Positions 43,156-52,229 of a DNA stretch of 64,000 nt are shown in pieces. This DNA is from Actinobacteria bacterium UBA4426 (GTDB taxonomy: Bacteria; Actinomycetota; Actinomycetes; S36-B12): contig DGQA01000012.1 of NCBI GenBank assembly GCA_002390705.1, forward strand, positions 1 through 64,000, given 5' to 3'. Each line of letters opens with the position of its first letter. Position 1 is the stretch's first letter. The notes below the pieces were generated by a model. The model saw only the letters and a program-made list of their open reading frames with translations, did no database searches and had not been told where the DNA came from. The position numbers were made by a program, and so were the translations under genes.

Positions 43156-44070
43156 GTGGTATCAAAAACTTCTGCTCGCACTCGCTCATCAGGGAGCATC
43201 CCTGGGGCGAGCGGTGCCGAATCTTATGATTTTCGAAATCCCTCCACATTCACCCGGGAACACCAGCGAATAATGGAGACAGCGTTAAGGGCGTACGCAG
43301 ACCAAACCGCCTCGGTGATCACCGCGAAGCTGCGGGCGTCCTGCTCCCACGAGTTAGAGTCCTTGCAACAAACGACGTATTCAGCCTTTATAAATTCGCT
43401 TCCCGAAGAAACGCTGCTTCTTGCCGCATCCCTTAACCCAATCAATTCAACCGCTCTGATCCACCTGCCTTTGGATTTTGCCATGCTGTCGATTGACTTA
43501 CCCCTGGGTGGCTCCGGAGAAAATGACCAACCATCACGTGGTCTGACGGAAATCGAAAACGTGCTTGTGGGTGATCTGGGGAGCAGTATTGCTGGCGCTC
43601 TGCGATTTAGTTTCGACGGAATTATCACTTGGTTTCCCGTCCTCACAGGCCAATACTCCTCACCTGAGCTTGCCCACGCAGCCTCTCCCGGTGACCAAGT
43701 ACTCGTCGCGACCCTCCGACTGGAAATTCAAGAAGAAGTTTTTAACACAATCCTCGCGTTGCCGCTCACACCAATTTTACCGGCTTTGGACGCGACACTT
43801 GCTGCTCGACTGGCAGAACAGAGTGGCTCGAAAAGCCGTGACTTCGCCACTGACCTCGAGGCGCGTATTCGGACCGCACCCGTGACAGTGTCCGTGCGCT
43901 TACGGCCCATCCAGGGACGTTTCGCCGACTTCGCCAACATCTCAGTGGGAGATGTGTTCCGGCTAGGCCATTCACCTGACTCAGCTTGGGAAGTCACCAG
44001 CCACGGTGTCGTGTTTGCGCACGCACTCCCTGGTGGAGAAGGCACTCAAGCAGCATTCCGAGTTATTTAA
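43156..44070 (+). CDS. fliM: Flagellar motor switch protein FliM
   Basis: A 304-residue C-ring protein. The middle domain begins YDFRNPSTFTREHQRIMETA, and the C-terminal SpoA region has TVSVRLRPIQGRFADFANIS followed by VGDVFRLGH. The N-terminal CheY-binding motif LSQEEIDALL usual in FliM is missing; only about 24 Ser/Gly-rich residues precede the core. This agrees with the lack of chemotaxis genes in the window, though they may lie elsewhere. GTG start without a ribosome binding site. Confidence 0.87.
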   Translation: MVSKTSARTRSSGSIPGASGAESYDFRNPSTFTREHQRIMETALRAYADQTASVITAKLRASCSHELESLQQTTYSAFINSLPEETLLLAASLNPINSTALIHLPLDFAMLSIDLPLGGSGENDQPSRGLTEIENVLVGDLGSSIAGALRFSFDGIITWFPVLTGQYSSPELAHAASPGDQVLVATLRLEIQEEVFNTILALPLTPILPALDATLAARLAEQSGSKSRDFATDLEARIRTAPVTVSVRLRPIQGRFADFANISVGDVFRLGHSPDSAWEVTSHGVVFAHALPGGEGTQAAFRVI

Positions 44071-44087
44071 ACAAATAAGGAGTTGAT

Positions 44088-44825
44088 ATGACCGTTGGTA
44101 ACAACGAGAGCCGAATGGCACTCATAATGGAACAGATGCACATGTCCATGTCAGGATTGTGTGATGCCCTTTCCGTGACATCGGTCGTGTCTGCGGGCGA
44201 CCCATCGATGGACCCATTGGATATTGAAATCACCCCCACTAGTTCGCTGGCGGTTGTCTCAGTGGAGGGGGCGATCAACGGTAATCTGATGGTCGCGCTA
44301 CTCGAGGGCGCGAGCCCAGATATCACTACGTCCGAGGGCCTAGTCGAAGAACTCGGTGAGGCAGTGGACGCCATGTCTCAGGTGATGGATTCAGAAATTG
44401 GAACTCCGGCACCGGCCTCAGGTGCACCTACAATCGGTGCCGACGTGAGTGTGCCGCTGCTTGTAGACGGTGCGCTCGTGGGCGCGGTACTGCTATTCCT
44501 TGCCCCTGTCGATGATTCTGTTGAGGAGCCTGCTGCTGCCGCTGCTCCGGCCGCTGCTCCGGCCGCATTCAGTGCCATGGGCACGATGAAACAAATGGAT
44601 GCACTAGCGGGAGTGCAGATGGAGATCACGATAGAAGTGGGCCGCACCTCACTGCCGATTGGCCAACTACTGCAGTTACAACCTGGCCAGATCGTGGAAC
44701 TTGACCGCGAAGTGGGTTCCCCCCTCGACATGTTTATTAACGGCACCCTGCTGGCCCACGGTGAGATTGTTGTCGTGGACGATCAGTTCGGGTTCCGGGT
44801 CACCTCAGTCGTAACAACGGATTGA
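44088..44825 (+). CDS. fliN: Flagellar motor switch protein FliN with N-terminal extension
   Basis: A 245-residue C-ring protein. The C-terminal SpoA domain (about 168-242: VQMEITIEVGRTSLPIGQLL, QLQPGQIVELDREVGSPLDM, GEIVVVDDQFGFRVTSVV) is standard FliN. The N-terminal 150 residues form an extra acidic domain (EGLVEELGEAVDAMSQVMDS) followed by an Ala/Pro linker, reminiscent of the CheC-like part of FliY. No clear phosphatase ExxN pair was seen. TAAGGAG precedes the ATG. Confidence 0.9.
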   Translation: MTVGNNESRMALIMEQMHMSMSGLCDALSVTSVVSAGDPSMDPLDIEITPTSSLAVVSVEGAINGNLMVALLEGASPDITTSEGLVEELGEAVDAMSQVMDSEIGTPAPASGAPTIGADVSVPLLVDGALVGAVLLFLAPVDDSVEEPAAAAAPAAAPAAFSAMGTMKQMDALAGVQMEITIEVGRTSLPIGQLLQLQPGQIVELDREVGSPLDMFINGTLLAHGEIVVVDDQFGFRVTSVVTTD

Positions 44826-44847
44826 TTCAAGCCGAATAAGTGAATTG

Positions 44848-45324
44848 ATGGATACTTTATCGCTCGTTATCAAGCTCGTTGTTGCGCTCGCCATTGTTGT
44901 GGGACTCATCTGGGGCCTAGCCCGCGCTAAAAAGCGCATAAGCCCTACAAATTCAGCGACGATACAAGTCTTGTCGAAGATTCCGGTAAGCCGCAAAGGC
45001 AGCCTGCTACTCGTTGAGGTAGGCGGAAAAAAACTTATGATCGGTGCAACCGAGAACAACATTTCATTGCTCAGTGTGATCGACATGCTTCCTGAAACCC
45101 TTGAGATTAAAGAAGAACGACGGCCCGTCCATCTGGATTCTTTCATGGTGCAACGCGGTGACTCCTCGGAAGCCCTAGGTTTTGACCTAGACCTCCTAGA
45201 CGAAGACGCTCTAGCGTCACTAAAGAATTCACAGTCCGACAGCGCACTTGCTGGCTCTGTCCTATCGGCAGACACTTGGCGACAACTCGCCGCCACTCTG
45301 CGCGAGAAGACAGTCCGCTCATGA
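44848..45324 (+). CDS. fliO: Flagellar biosynthetic protein FliO
   Basis: A 158-residue protein with one N-terminal membrane helix (about 4-26) and a cytoplasmic domain with TIQVLSKIPVSRKGSLLLVE and VGGKKLMIGATENNISLL, typical of FliO, which helps assemble the FliP export ring. ATG at 44848 was preferred to a TTG just before it. Its stop overlaps the fliP ATG (ATGA). Confidence 0.85.
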   Translation: MDTLSLVIKLVVALAIVVGLIWGLARAKKRISPTNSATIQVLSKIPVSRKGSLLLVEVGGKKLMIGATENNISLLSVIDMLPETLEIKEERRPVHLDSFMVQRGDSSEALGFDLDLLDEDALASLKNSQSDSALAGSVLSADTWRQLAATLREKTVRS

Positions 45325-46076
45325 GTCGATGGGTGCGCGCCGCTCTTGGTCTGTCCGCAACATTTTTCAGTTTCATGGTCATCGGTGTGGCGCTGTCCGC
45401 GCCATCACAAGCAATCTCGATAAACCTTCCCGACCTCGTTGGCGACGAAGGTCCATCCAGCGCGATCGTGCTCCTGCTTTCACTCACCGTTCTTGCTGTA
45501 GCACCTGCATTGTTACTAATGGTCACCAGTTTTACAAAAATCATCGTGGTGCTGTCCATCACACGCAATGCCTTGGGCCTTCAGGGAGTGCCGCCCAATC
45601 AGGTGCTTGCTGGACTGGCAATCTTCCTGAGCCTGTTCGTCATGTCACCTGTTCTGACACTGGTAAACACAGATGCCCTTCAGCCCTATCTTGATGGGAC
45701 AATCAGTTTTGGTGAGGCATTCGACCTTGGTCGCGTCCCTCTTGAGGAATTCATGCTCGCTAATACCCGACCAGAGGAATTGGCTCTCATGGTCCAGGTC
45801 TCAAGTGAAGCACCCCCCGCCACACCCGCAGACGTTTCACTCACCACGTTGGTCCCGGCGTTCATTTTGTCCGAACTTCGCGCCGCTTTCATTATTGGGT
45901 TCGTAATCTTTCTGCCCTTTTTAATCATTGATATGGTCGTGAGCTCAAGCCTGATGTCGGTCGGCATGATCATGCTCCCGCCTGTTTTGGTGTCTCTGCC
46001 CTTCAAACTTTTACTCTTCGTCCTAGTGGACGGCTGGGCTCTCATTATTTCCTCCGTCGTCGGAAGTTACGGGTAG
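45321..46076 (+). CDS. fliP: Flagellar export gate protein FliP
   Basis: A 251-residue export-gate subunit with a cleavable-type signal sequence (RAALGLSATFFSFMVIGVAL, SAPSQA), as known for FliP, and four helices. TSFTKIIVVLSITRNALGLQ with GVPPNQVLAGLAIFLSLFVM and the C-terminal FIIGFVIFLPFLIIDMVVSS are diagnostic. The ATG overlapping the fliO stop was chosen over a longer frame lying in fliO. Confidence 0.95.
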   Translation: MSRWVRAALGLSATFFSFMVIGVALSAPSQAISINLPDLVGDEGPSSAIVLLLSLTVLAVAPALLLMVTSFTKIIVVLSITRNALGLQGVPPNQVLAGLAIFLSLFVMSPVLTLVNTDALQPYLDGTISFGEAFDLGRVPLEEFMLANTRPEELALMVQVSSEAPPATPADVSLTTLVPAFILSELRAAFIIGFVIFLPFLIIDMVVSSSLMSVGMIMLPPVLVSLPFKLLLFVLVDGWALIISSVVGSYG

Positions 46077-46084
46077 GTGGATAA

Positions 46085-46354
46085 ATGAATGAAACATTTG
46101 TAGTGGAACTTTCCACGCAGTTCATGTGGACCGCAGCATTACTCGCTGCCCCGGTCTTACTCACCGCTGTACTCGTGGGCCTGGCCGTTTCACTCTTCCA
46201 GGGACTCACCAGCCTTCAAGACCAGACACTGTCCTTTGTGCCCAAGATAATTGCGGTTGGAGTTGCGCTGGTGGTGGCAGCGGGATGGATGGTTCAAACC
46301 TTATTGGCGTTTACCCGTGAAGCTTTCGGACTCATTCCCGGACTACTCGGTTAA
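46085..46354 (+). CDS. fliQ: Flagellar export gate protein FliQ
   Basis: An 89-residue protein with two membrane helices. The loop GLAVSLFQGLTSLQDQTLSF and VPKIIAV are characteristic of FliQ. It lies between fliP and fliR in the standard order, with GGTGG just before the ATG. Confidence 0.95.
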   Translation: MNETFVVELSTQFMWTAALLAAPVLLTAVLVGLAVSLFQGLTSLQDQTLSFVPKIIAVGVALVVAAGWMVQTLLAFTREAFGLIPGLLG

Positions 46355-46363
46355 GGATCCCGA

Positions 46364-47137
46364 ATGTTTGAACTGGGAATTTCCACCGAACAAATAATGG
46401 GCTTCCTGCTGGTGTTTGCGCGCGTTGGTGCCTGGGTGTGGCTTACTCCTCCCTTTGGTGGCGGCTTCCTGCCACCTCTGGTGCGGATTATGGCCGGGCT
46501 GGCATTTGCCATCCCTATGACTCCGGGCGCGATTGCTGCCTCAGGAGGGATCTCCCTTGATCCAGTGAACCTGTTGCTTCAGTTCGCCCTCCAGGTGGTC
46601 ATTGGAGTAGCCCTTGGATTGGTATGCCTGACTTTACTGTCAGCCGTACAGTCCGCAGGTTCAATTATTGACGTTGCCAGCGGCTTGTCGCTGTCAGCTG
46701 CCTACGACCCCTTGATGCAGCAACAGTCTACGGTGATAAACCGGGTGTACCAGCTTGTGGCTGGAGTGCTCATTCTTGTTACCGGTGCATATCTCATACT
46801 ATTTGCCGGGTTCGCAAAAACCTTCGAGGTTCTGCCGATTGGCAATGGCTTAAGTCTTGATGTGACCGCCGCTACTTTGACCAGCGCCTTGAGCGTGGCT
46901 TTTGTTGCCGTTTTGCAGATTGCCGGTCCCATCATTGCCGTCCTCTTCTTGGCAGATATCGGACTTGGCCTGCTGACGCGCGTGGCTCCTACTATCAACA
47001 TCTTCGTACTGAGTTTCCCTGTCAAGATCGGAGTGGCCCTGCTACTGGTGGGGGTTGCCATTCCCCGGTTAACCCCGGTTATCGCTGGTCTGACGGACTC
47101 ATCCGTCGATGCCATGCGTGGAATTGTCGGGAAGTGA
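46364..47137 (+). CDS. fliR: Flagellar export gate protein FliR
   Basis: A 257-residue protein with about six membrane helices. The FARVGAWVWLTPPFGGGFLP segment near the N-terminus and ASGLSLSAAYDPLMQQQSTV in the middle are diagnostic. FliR completes the FliP-FliQ-FliR gate complex; flhB follows three bases later. Confidence 0.95.
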   Translation: MFELGISTEQIMGFLLVFARVGAWVWLTPPFGGGFLPPLVRIMAGLAFAIPMTPGAIAASGGISLDPVNLLLQFALQVVIGVALGLVCLTLLSAVQSAGSIIDVASGLSLSAAYDPLMQQQSTVINRVYQLVAGVLILVTGAYLILFAGFAKTFEVLPIGNGLSLDVTAATLTSALSVAFVAVLQIAGPIIAVLFLADIGLGLLTRVAPTINIFVLSFPVKIGVALLLVGVAIPRLTPVIAGLTDSSVDAMRGIVGK

Positions 47138-47140
47138 CGC

Positions 47141-48247
47141 ATGGCAAAAGCTGATTCCGCTGCCAAGACCGAAAAACCGACTCCGAAGAAAATCAAAGAA
47201 GGGGTCAAACAGGGCCAGGTCGCACGGACAACAGACTTAGCAGCCTGGACTGGGCTCCTCGCCCTTACCCTCTTAACCCCATTCATGCTAGAACTGTTGA
47301 CCGAGCAACTCCGGGCCTTACTCCTCACGCTTCCTGACATGGCGCAGGAGCCAACCCCTGAGCGTCTGGGCAGCATTGCTTTACCCGCGGTAATCTCGAT
47401 AGCGGTGCTACTGGTCCCTTTTATGTTGGTAATCCTCCTTTTTACTCAAATCTCTGGTTGGATCCAAGGCGGTGCCCGCCCCTATCTGTCGCGGATAGCA
47501 CCGAAAACCAGAAAAATCAGCCCTCAACAGAATGCAAAACGGATCCTAGGTACTCAGGGCTTATGGGAATTGGCCAAGCAAATCCTCAAGACAACCTCAA
47601 TTGGATTGGTGCTCTGGCTGGTTATCAGCCGAGTCGTAGAAATCATTTTCGGGTCAGGTTTGCTCCCGCTCTCCGTTTTGACGGAGATTGTTGCCGCCGA
47701 AGGGATTCGGTTAGTGCAGGCCGTGATTGCCACTGGACTATTGATCGCGGTCGCCGACTATCTAGTCAGTCAAAAAAGGGTGCGCAAAGAACTCATGATG
47801 TCCATGCGAGAGGTCAAAGAGGAGTTCAAGCAGTCAGAGGGTGACCCGTTGCTTCGAGCTTTTGTCCGCCGCCGAGCACAGGAGGCCTCTCGAAACCGAA
47901 TGATGGCCGATGTTGCAACGGCGGACCTTGTTCTGGTCAACCCGACCCACATCGCGGTGGCTATCAAATACACCCAACACCTCGGGGCCCCCCGAATAGT
48001 GGCGAAAGGTGCCGGAGTGATTGCAACCAGAATCCGTGAACTTGCCTCGGAAAACCGGGTACCCCTCGTGGAGGACGTTCCCCTCGCTAGAACTTTGTAC
48101 CGAAACTGTGAGGTAGGTTCAGAGATCCCTACCGAACTCTTCACGGCCGTGGCCCGGGTCTTGGCCTTCGTCATGAACCTTAAGCGACGGGGGGCACCTG
48201 CGGGCCTGCATAGTTCACGTGAAGTGGACCACTTGATCTCTCTATAA
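47141..48247 (+). CDS. flhB: Flagellar export switch protein FlhB
   Basis: A 368-residue export-gate protein. The N-terminal AAKTEKPTPKKIKEGVKQGQ, four membrane helices and the cytoplasmic autocleavage site LVLVNPTHIAVAIKY are present, with the NPTH intact, so it should cleave between Asn and Pro to switch substrate class. Length is slightly above 350, with a C-terminal extension after FVMNLKRR. Confidence 0.96.
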   Translation: MAKADSAAKTEKPTPKKIKEGVKQGQVARTTDLAAWTGLLALTLLTPFMLELLTEQLRALLLTLPDMAQEPTPERLGSIALPAVISIAVLLVPFMLVILLFTQISGWIQGGARPYLSRIAPKTRKISPQQNAKRILGTQGLWELAKQILKTTSIGLVLWLVISRVVEIIFGSGLLPLSVLTEIVAAEGIRLVQAVIATGLLIAVADYLVSQKRVRKELMMSMREVKEEFKQSEGDPLLRAFVRRRAQEASRNRMMADVATADLVLVNPTHIAVAIKYTQHLGAPRIVAKGAGVIATRIRELASENRVPLVEDVPLARTLYRNCEVGSEIPTELFTAVARVLAFVMNLKRRGAPAGLHSSREVDHLISL

Positions 48248-48254
48248 AAAATCA

Positions 48255-48281
48255 TCAAGTGGGGCCTGAGGTGGCCGATAT
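48255..48281 (+). promoter_or_regulatory. FliA-type promoter of flhA
   Basis: TCAAGTGG at 48255-48262, 11 bases, then GCCGATAT at 48274-48281. Transcription would start near 48288, about 53 bases before the GTG chosen for flhA. This supports the shorter flhA start, since longer frames begin at the transcription start itself. Confidence 0.75.
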
Positions 48282-48340
48282 AGCAGGTGCCAGGATGGCA
48301 GGTAATCCCATGGACGGTTTTTCCAAGGACAGGGGTTTCT

Positions 48341-50410
48341 GTGCGGAAAATTCGTTGGGCTCAGTTCGCAGTGCCAATCGCCGTAGTCCTTGTCATCGTG
48401 ATGTTGATCGTCCCACTACCACCATTCATCCTTGATCTACTGATCTCATTCAACATTGCTGCCGCCCTCGTTATTCTTCTCGTTGCAGTTTATGTGCGCA
48501 AACCCCTCGAATTCTCAACATTTCCCGCCCTCCTACTTATTGCCACCCTTTTCCGGCTCGGCTTAAATGTGAGCGTCACTCGGCAAATCCTTGTTAATGG
48601 TTACGCCGGTGAGGTAGTTGAGGCTTTCGGGAGTTTTGTCATTGGCGGATCCCTCATCGTTGGTCTGGTCATTTTCCTCATTTTGATCGTTATTCAATTT
48701 ATCGTGGTGACGAAAGGGGCCGAGCGCGTCGCCGAAGTTGGCGCCCGATTCACGCTAGATGCCATGCCTGGCAAGCAGATGGCAATTGATGCGGACCTGA
48801 ATGCCGGTCTTATTGATGACGACGAAGCCCGGCGCAGGCGAGCCGAAGTGGGTGCTGAAGCTGACTTTTACGGTGCAATGGACGGTGGTTCAAAGTTCGT
48901 CAAAGGTGACGCAATCGCCGCAATCTTCATTACGATCATCAATCTTTTCGGAGGCGTAGCAATCGGTGTCGTTCAGGGAGGCCTGAGCTTCACCGAGGCA
49001 ATCAACACGTACAGCCTCCTCACAGTGGGCGACGGGCTCACCGCTCAGATCCCGGCCCTGATGCTTGCAGTAGCAACCGGCCTAATGGTGACTCGTGCCG
49101 CAACAGAGGGGGACATGTCCTCTGATCTCATGAAGCAGGTCTCGTTCCAGCCGCGTGCGTTGACATTCGGAGGCATCGGTATTGCTGCTCTAGCAATTAT
49201 TCCTGGCATGCCCGCTCTGCCATTTCTCATAATTGGCGGTGCACTAATTTTCATCGGTAGACGACTTGCCCGCACCGCGCCAGCAGTCGGCGATAAGGCG
49301 ATTGAGGGAGTAAGTGATCGACTTGAACTGCCAGCGGGCGTCCCTTTACCAGACAGTCCTGAGGGGATCGTTATGGATCTGCAGGTCGATGCACTTGAAC
49401 TCGGTCTGAGCTACGACATCATTGACTTGGTTGACCCAAATGTGGGCGGGGACCTGCTGGTCCGCGTGAAGGCCCTTCGCCGCAAACTCGCCATGGAGCT
49501 TGGTCTAGTTCTCCCCACGGTCCGCACACGGGACGATACAGAGTTACCGCTAGCCACCTATCGAATCCGGTTACACGGAGTGGAAGTTGCTCGTGGACAG
49601 GCCCCCCCAGGGCACGTCCTCGTTATCGGCGACGGCATGGAAGACCTGCCAGGTGAAGACACCAAGGAACCAGTCTTTGGTCTTGACGCCCGATGGGTGC
49701 CCGTTGCCTATCAACGTCAAGCGGAACTTATCGGGGCCACGGTGATTGATCGGGCGTCGATTATTACTACCCATCTCGCCGAGACTGTCCGCAAGCATGC
49801 AGCTGAACTTCTTTCGCGGGAAGACGTCAAAATGCTCGTCGACTCACTGCGCAAATCACACCCATCCGTTGTGGAAGAGCTCACTCCCGCGCAGGCTTCT
49901 CTCGGAGAAATCCAACGAGTCCTTCAGGGTCTGCTTAAAGAACGGGTCGCGATTCGAGACCTGTCTCGAATCTTTGAAGCCATGTCGGCGTCCATCCGTT
50001 CTGGTCATCAGGGGACGGAAGCGCTCGTTGAGTCCGCCCGCGAGGTGTTGGGATCAGCAATCAGTTCCCAAACCGCAATGGATGGGATCCTGCACGTGAT
50101 TACATTGGATCCAACTTTTGAACAAGGCCTGCTAGCAGCTTCGCGTGCGGGGCAAGAAGGCCAAGTGTTAGCGATCGATGCAACTGTCCTCACCAGAATG
50201 AGCGCCGACGTTGGGCGGTTGGTAAATCAGGCCGAAGAAGCCGGGATATCACCAGTCTTAATTTGTGCAAGCCAGTTACGGGCGTCTCTCTACCAACAGT
50301 TGCGCCACGAGTTCCCTCGACTTCCCATTCTGTCTTATTCAGAATTGGGTGGACCCATTGATATCCAAACAGTAGGAGTGGTTGGCAATGAGCCTGCGAA
50401 TGTTGCTTGA
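48341..50410 (+). CDS. flhA: Flagellar export gate protein FlhA
   Basis: A 689-residue export-gate protein with about eight membrane helices (to residue 320) and a large cytoplasmic substrate-docking domain. The FHIPEP-family region is seen in RKPLEFSTFPALLLIATLFR and LGLNVSVTRQIL, and the FIVVTKGAERVAEVGARFTL and DAMPGKQMAIDADLNAG segments follow. The GTG at 48341, with AAGGACAGGGG upstream, gives the usual length; 18 more codons upstream are possible. It overlaps the FlhF-like gene by 23 bases. Confidence 0.95.
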   Translation: MRKIRWAQFAVPIAVVLVIVMLIVPLPPFILDLLISFNIAAALVILLVAVYVRKPLEFSTFPALLLIATLFRLGLNVSVTRQILVNGYAGEVVEAFGSFVIGGSLIVGLVIFLILIVIQFIVVTKGAERVAEVGARFTLDAMPGKQMAIDADLNAGLIDDDEARRRRAEVGAEADFYGAMDGGSKFVKGDAIAAIFITIINLFGGVAIGVVQGGLSFTEAINTYSLLTVGDGLTAQIPALMLAVATGLMVTRAATEGDMSSDLMKQVSFQPRALTFGGIGIAALAIIPGMPALPFLIIGGALIFIGRRLARTAPAVGDKAIEGVSDRLELPAGVPLPDSPEGIVMDLQVDALELGLSYDIIDLVDPNVGGDLLVRVKALRRKLAMELGLVLPTVRTRDDTELPLATYRIRLHGVEVARGQAPPGHVLVIGDGMEDLPGEDTKEPVFGLDARWVPVAYQRQAELIGATVIDRASIITTHLAETVRKHAAELLSREDVKMLVDSLRKSHPSVVEELTPAQASLGEIQRVLQGLLKERVAIRDLSRIFEAMSASIRSGHQGTEALVESAREVLGSAISSQTAMDGILHVITLDPTFEQGLLAASRAGQEGQVLAIDATVLTRMSADVGRLVNQAEEAGISPVLICASQLRASLYQQLRHEFPRLPILSYSELGGPIDIQTVGVVGNEPANVA

Positions 50411-52229
50411 AGGACCAGACCTTAAAGGTGTGCTACGTGAAGTCGAAGCCAACTACGGTCGTGACTTCCACGTGATCCAAGCCGAACAGGTGCGCTCAGG
50501 TGGCGTAGGTGGTTTCTTTACAAAACAACACTACGAAGTGACAGTTGAAATAAATGATCCCCAGGTAGTGGCCAAGATAACCGCGCAACCCCAGACTGCG
50601 GGAATGTCACTCAATGAACTAGCAACCCGGAGCCAAAACGATCAGGCGGCGGCCTCCTCCCAGGATTGGGCACGGGACCTGCTCGAGAAAGCACGAACTC
50701 TCGACCTTCCAGAAAATTCTCACGATGTTGACAGGGCCTACGGCTCCGGGTCAGACTCGTTCACAACCACCGAAAGAGTGGACCCTGAGCTGAGCAATTG
50801 GAGCAATCTCACTTCACGCGCCGACAAGGGTCGCAAGTTCCGACTGAAACTTCGCAGAAACAAGACACCTCGAGGCACCGCTGAGGTCGGTCCAAAAAGG
50901 ACCGATCCCGCTAGCCTCGAACAGCAAAAACGACTCAAGGAACTGCTGACCCAAGGGCCGCTCATAGAGGAGCCACCTGCATCCGTAGTTTATTCAGCCG
51001 CAGATGTAGCGCGGGTATTTCAAGACAATGAAGATAAAGACAATGATGACGATTTTTCCCACTTGCCACCGGCAGCCCGCCTTGTCGCACAGAGTGAAGG
51101 CTCCTCAAATGCGATGCCCGACCCCCAAAAAGAAGTCGGGTCGAAAGAGGTAATCGCAGGAGTACACGTGAATGCCAGCCCGACGCTGGAAGTTGCTCCG
51201 AAAACTTCACCTACAAGTGCACCTGTAGTGGATACCTTGGGCACGGAGCCCTGTTCTGTCACGGGTGCGCGGTCGGGTGACATCTACGGACCAGAGAGTG
51301 AAGCATATTGGCGAGTGCAGATCGGTGACCAAATCAAGGCGCAGCGGGACAAGGTGGAAAATTTTTATTCCCGTCGCGGCCCCATTGGCACCGAGGAGGC
51401 CCGCCGAATTCAGATCTTTGCCGCGGCTGAAACGATTGCCCGCACCTTACCCGCGAAAACTTCGGCCGAGAGTTATCGCCGTTCACCCCAAACAGTTGAA
51501 GCACCCCAAACAGCCATCGACTACGCCGAACCAACAGTTCACGCTCAGACTTTCGAGCCTGTCGATACTGTGCCGAAAATTGCGAAAACTAGGCCGGCAT
51601 CGTCGGCCATAAAGTTTCAGGCACCAGATTTGGCACCCGTAACGCACATGAATACGGCCATTTCCCAAGGGATACCAACCTCGGCAGGTGAGATACTGGT
51701 GCTCATCGGGGATGCTCACGAGGCTTATCAGCAGGCATGCGAGATCATTGAGGTTGCCGATTGTGGGGGAATCGAAGTTCTGGCAATCACGCCGGCGGGG
51801 CTTGCGGTCCCCGAAATTGACGCAGAAGACCACTTCCGTCACTCTTGGGCAGACCAGGTCTTCGACCTGGCTCGTAGATCAGATTCGCCAACTATCGTGA
51901 TTGTGCATGCACCCTTCCCAATTGGGAATAACGATCTCGAACGGGTTCGAATCGTGAAGGCAATTGAAGCCCTGGAAACCCCACACGTGTGGGCTGTCGT
52001 GGATGCTTCGCATGACATTTCATCTCTTAGCCAATGGACTCGGTGCTTTGGGCATATATCCGGGCTGGCGGTGGTCAACGCAGAAGAGACCGAGAGTCCT
52101 CAAGCCTTAACTGCTGTGGGTATCCCGGTCGTTTTCATGGATGGTCGGCCGTGTCTTGAAGACAGAGACGCAATTACACGCCCAAACTCTTCCCCTGCAG
52201 TGGAACAGATTGGTAGCCTGCAGCTCTGA
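50388..52229 (+). CDS. FlhF-like protein without GTPase motifs
   Basis: A 613-residue protein directly after flhA, the usual place of flhF. The N-terminal 55 residues (MLLEGPDLKGVLREVEANYG, then GGVGGFFTKQHYEVTVEI) match the FlhF N-terminal domain. A long charged, low-complexity middle follows. The C-terminal 180 residues keep the layout of an SRP-type G domain, but the P-loop is replaced by LVLIGDAHEAYQQ (about 437-449), the DTAG position by VIVHAPF and the TKLD position by VVNAEETESPQAL. It should not bind or hydrolyse GTP in the usual way. ATG with AGGAG 9 bases upstream. Confidence 0.75.
   Translation: MSLRMLLEGPDLKGVLREVEANYGRDFHVIQAEQVRSGGVGGFFTKQHYEVTVEINDPQVVAKITAQPQTAGMSLNELATRSQNDQAAASSQDWARDLLEKARTLDLPENSHDVDRAYGSGSDSFTTTERVDPELSNWSNLTSRADKGRKFRLKLRRNKTPRGTAEVGPKRTDPASLEQQKRLKELLTQGPLIEEPPASVVYSAADVARVFQDNEDKDNDDDFSHLPPAARLVAQSEGSSNAMPDPQKEVGSKEVIAGVHVNASPTLEVAPKTSPTSAPVVDTLGTEPCSVTGARSGDIYGPESEAYWRVQIGDQIKAQRDKVENFYSRRGPIGTEEARRIQIFAAAETIARTLPAKTSAESYRRSPQTVEAPQTAIDYAEPTVHAQTFEPVDTVPKIAKTRPASSAIKFQAPDLAPVTHMNTAISQGIPTSAGEILVLIGDAHEAYQQACEIIEVADCGGIEVLAITPAGLAVPEIDAEDHFRHSWADQVFDLARRSDSPTIVIVHAPFPIGNNDLERVRIVKAIEALETPHVWAVVDASHDISSLSQWTRCFGHISGLAVVNAEETESPQALTAVGIPVVFMDGRPCLEDRDAITRPNSSPAVEQIGSLQL

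Noticed and set aside
43145..43273. ATG frame overlapping the start of fliM
   Set aside because: It runs out of frame through the N-terminus of fliM, whose domain similarity fixes the real frame.
44812..44838. TAACAACG-N11-GCCGAATA before fliO
   Set aside because: Spacing fits, but the -35 half and the last bases of the -10 are poor and the site lies inside a tight operon; not strong enough to call.
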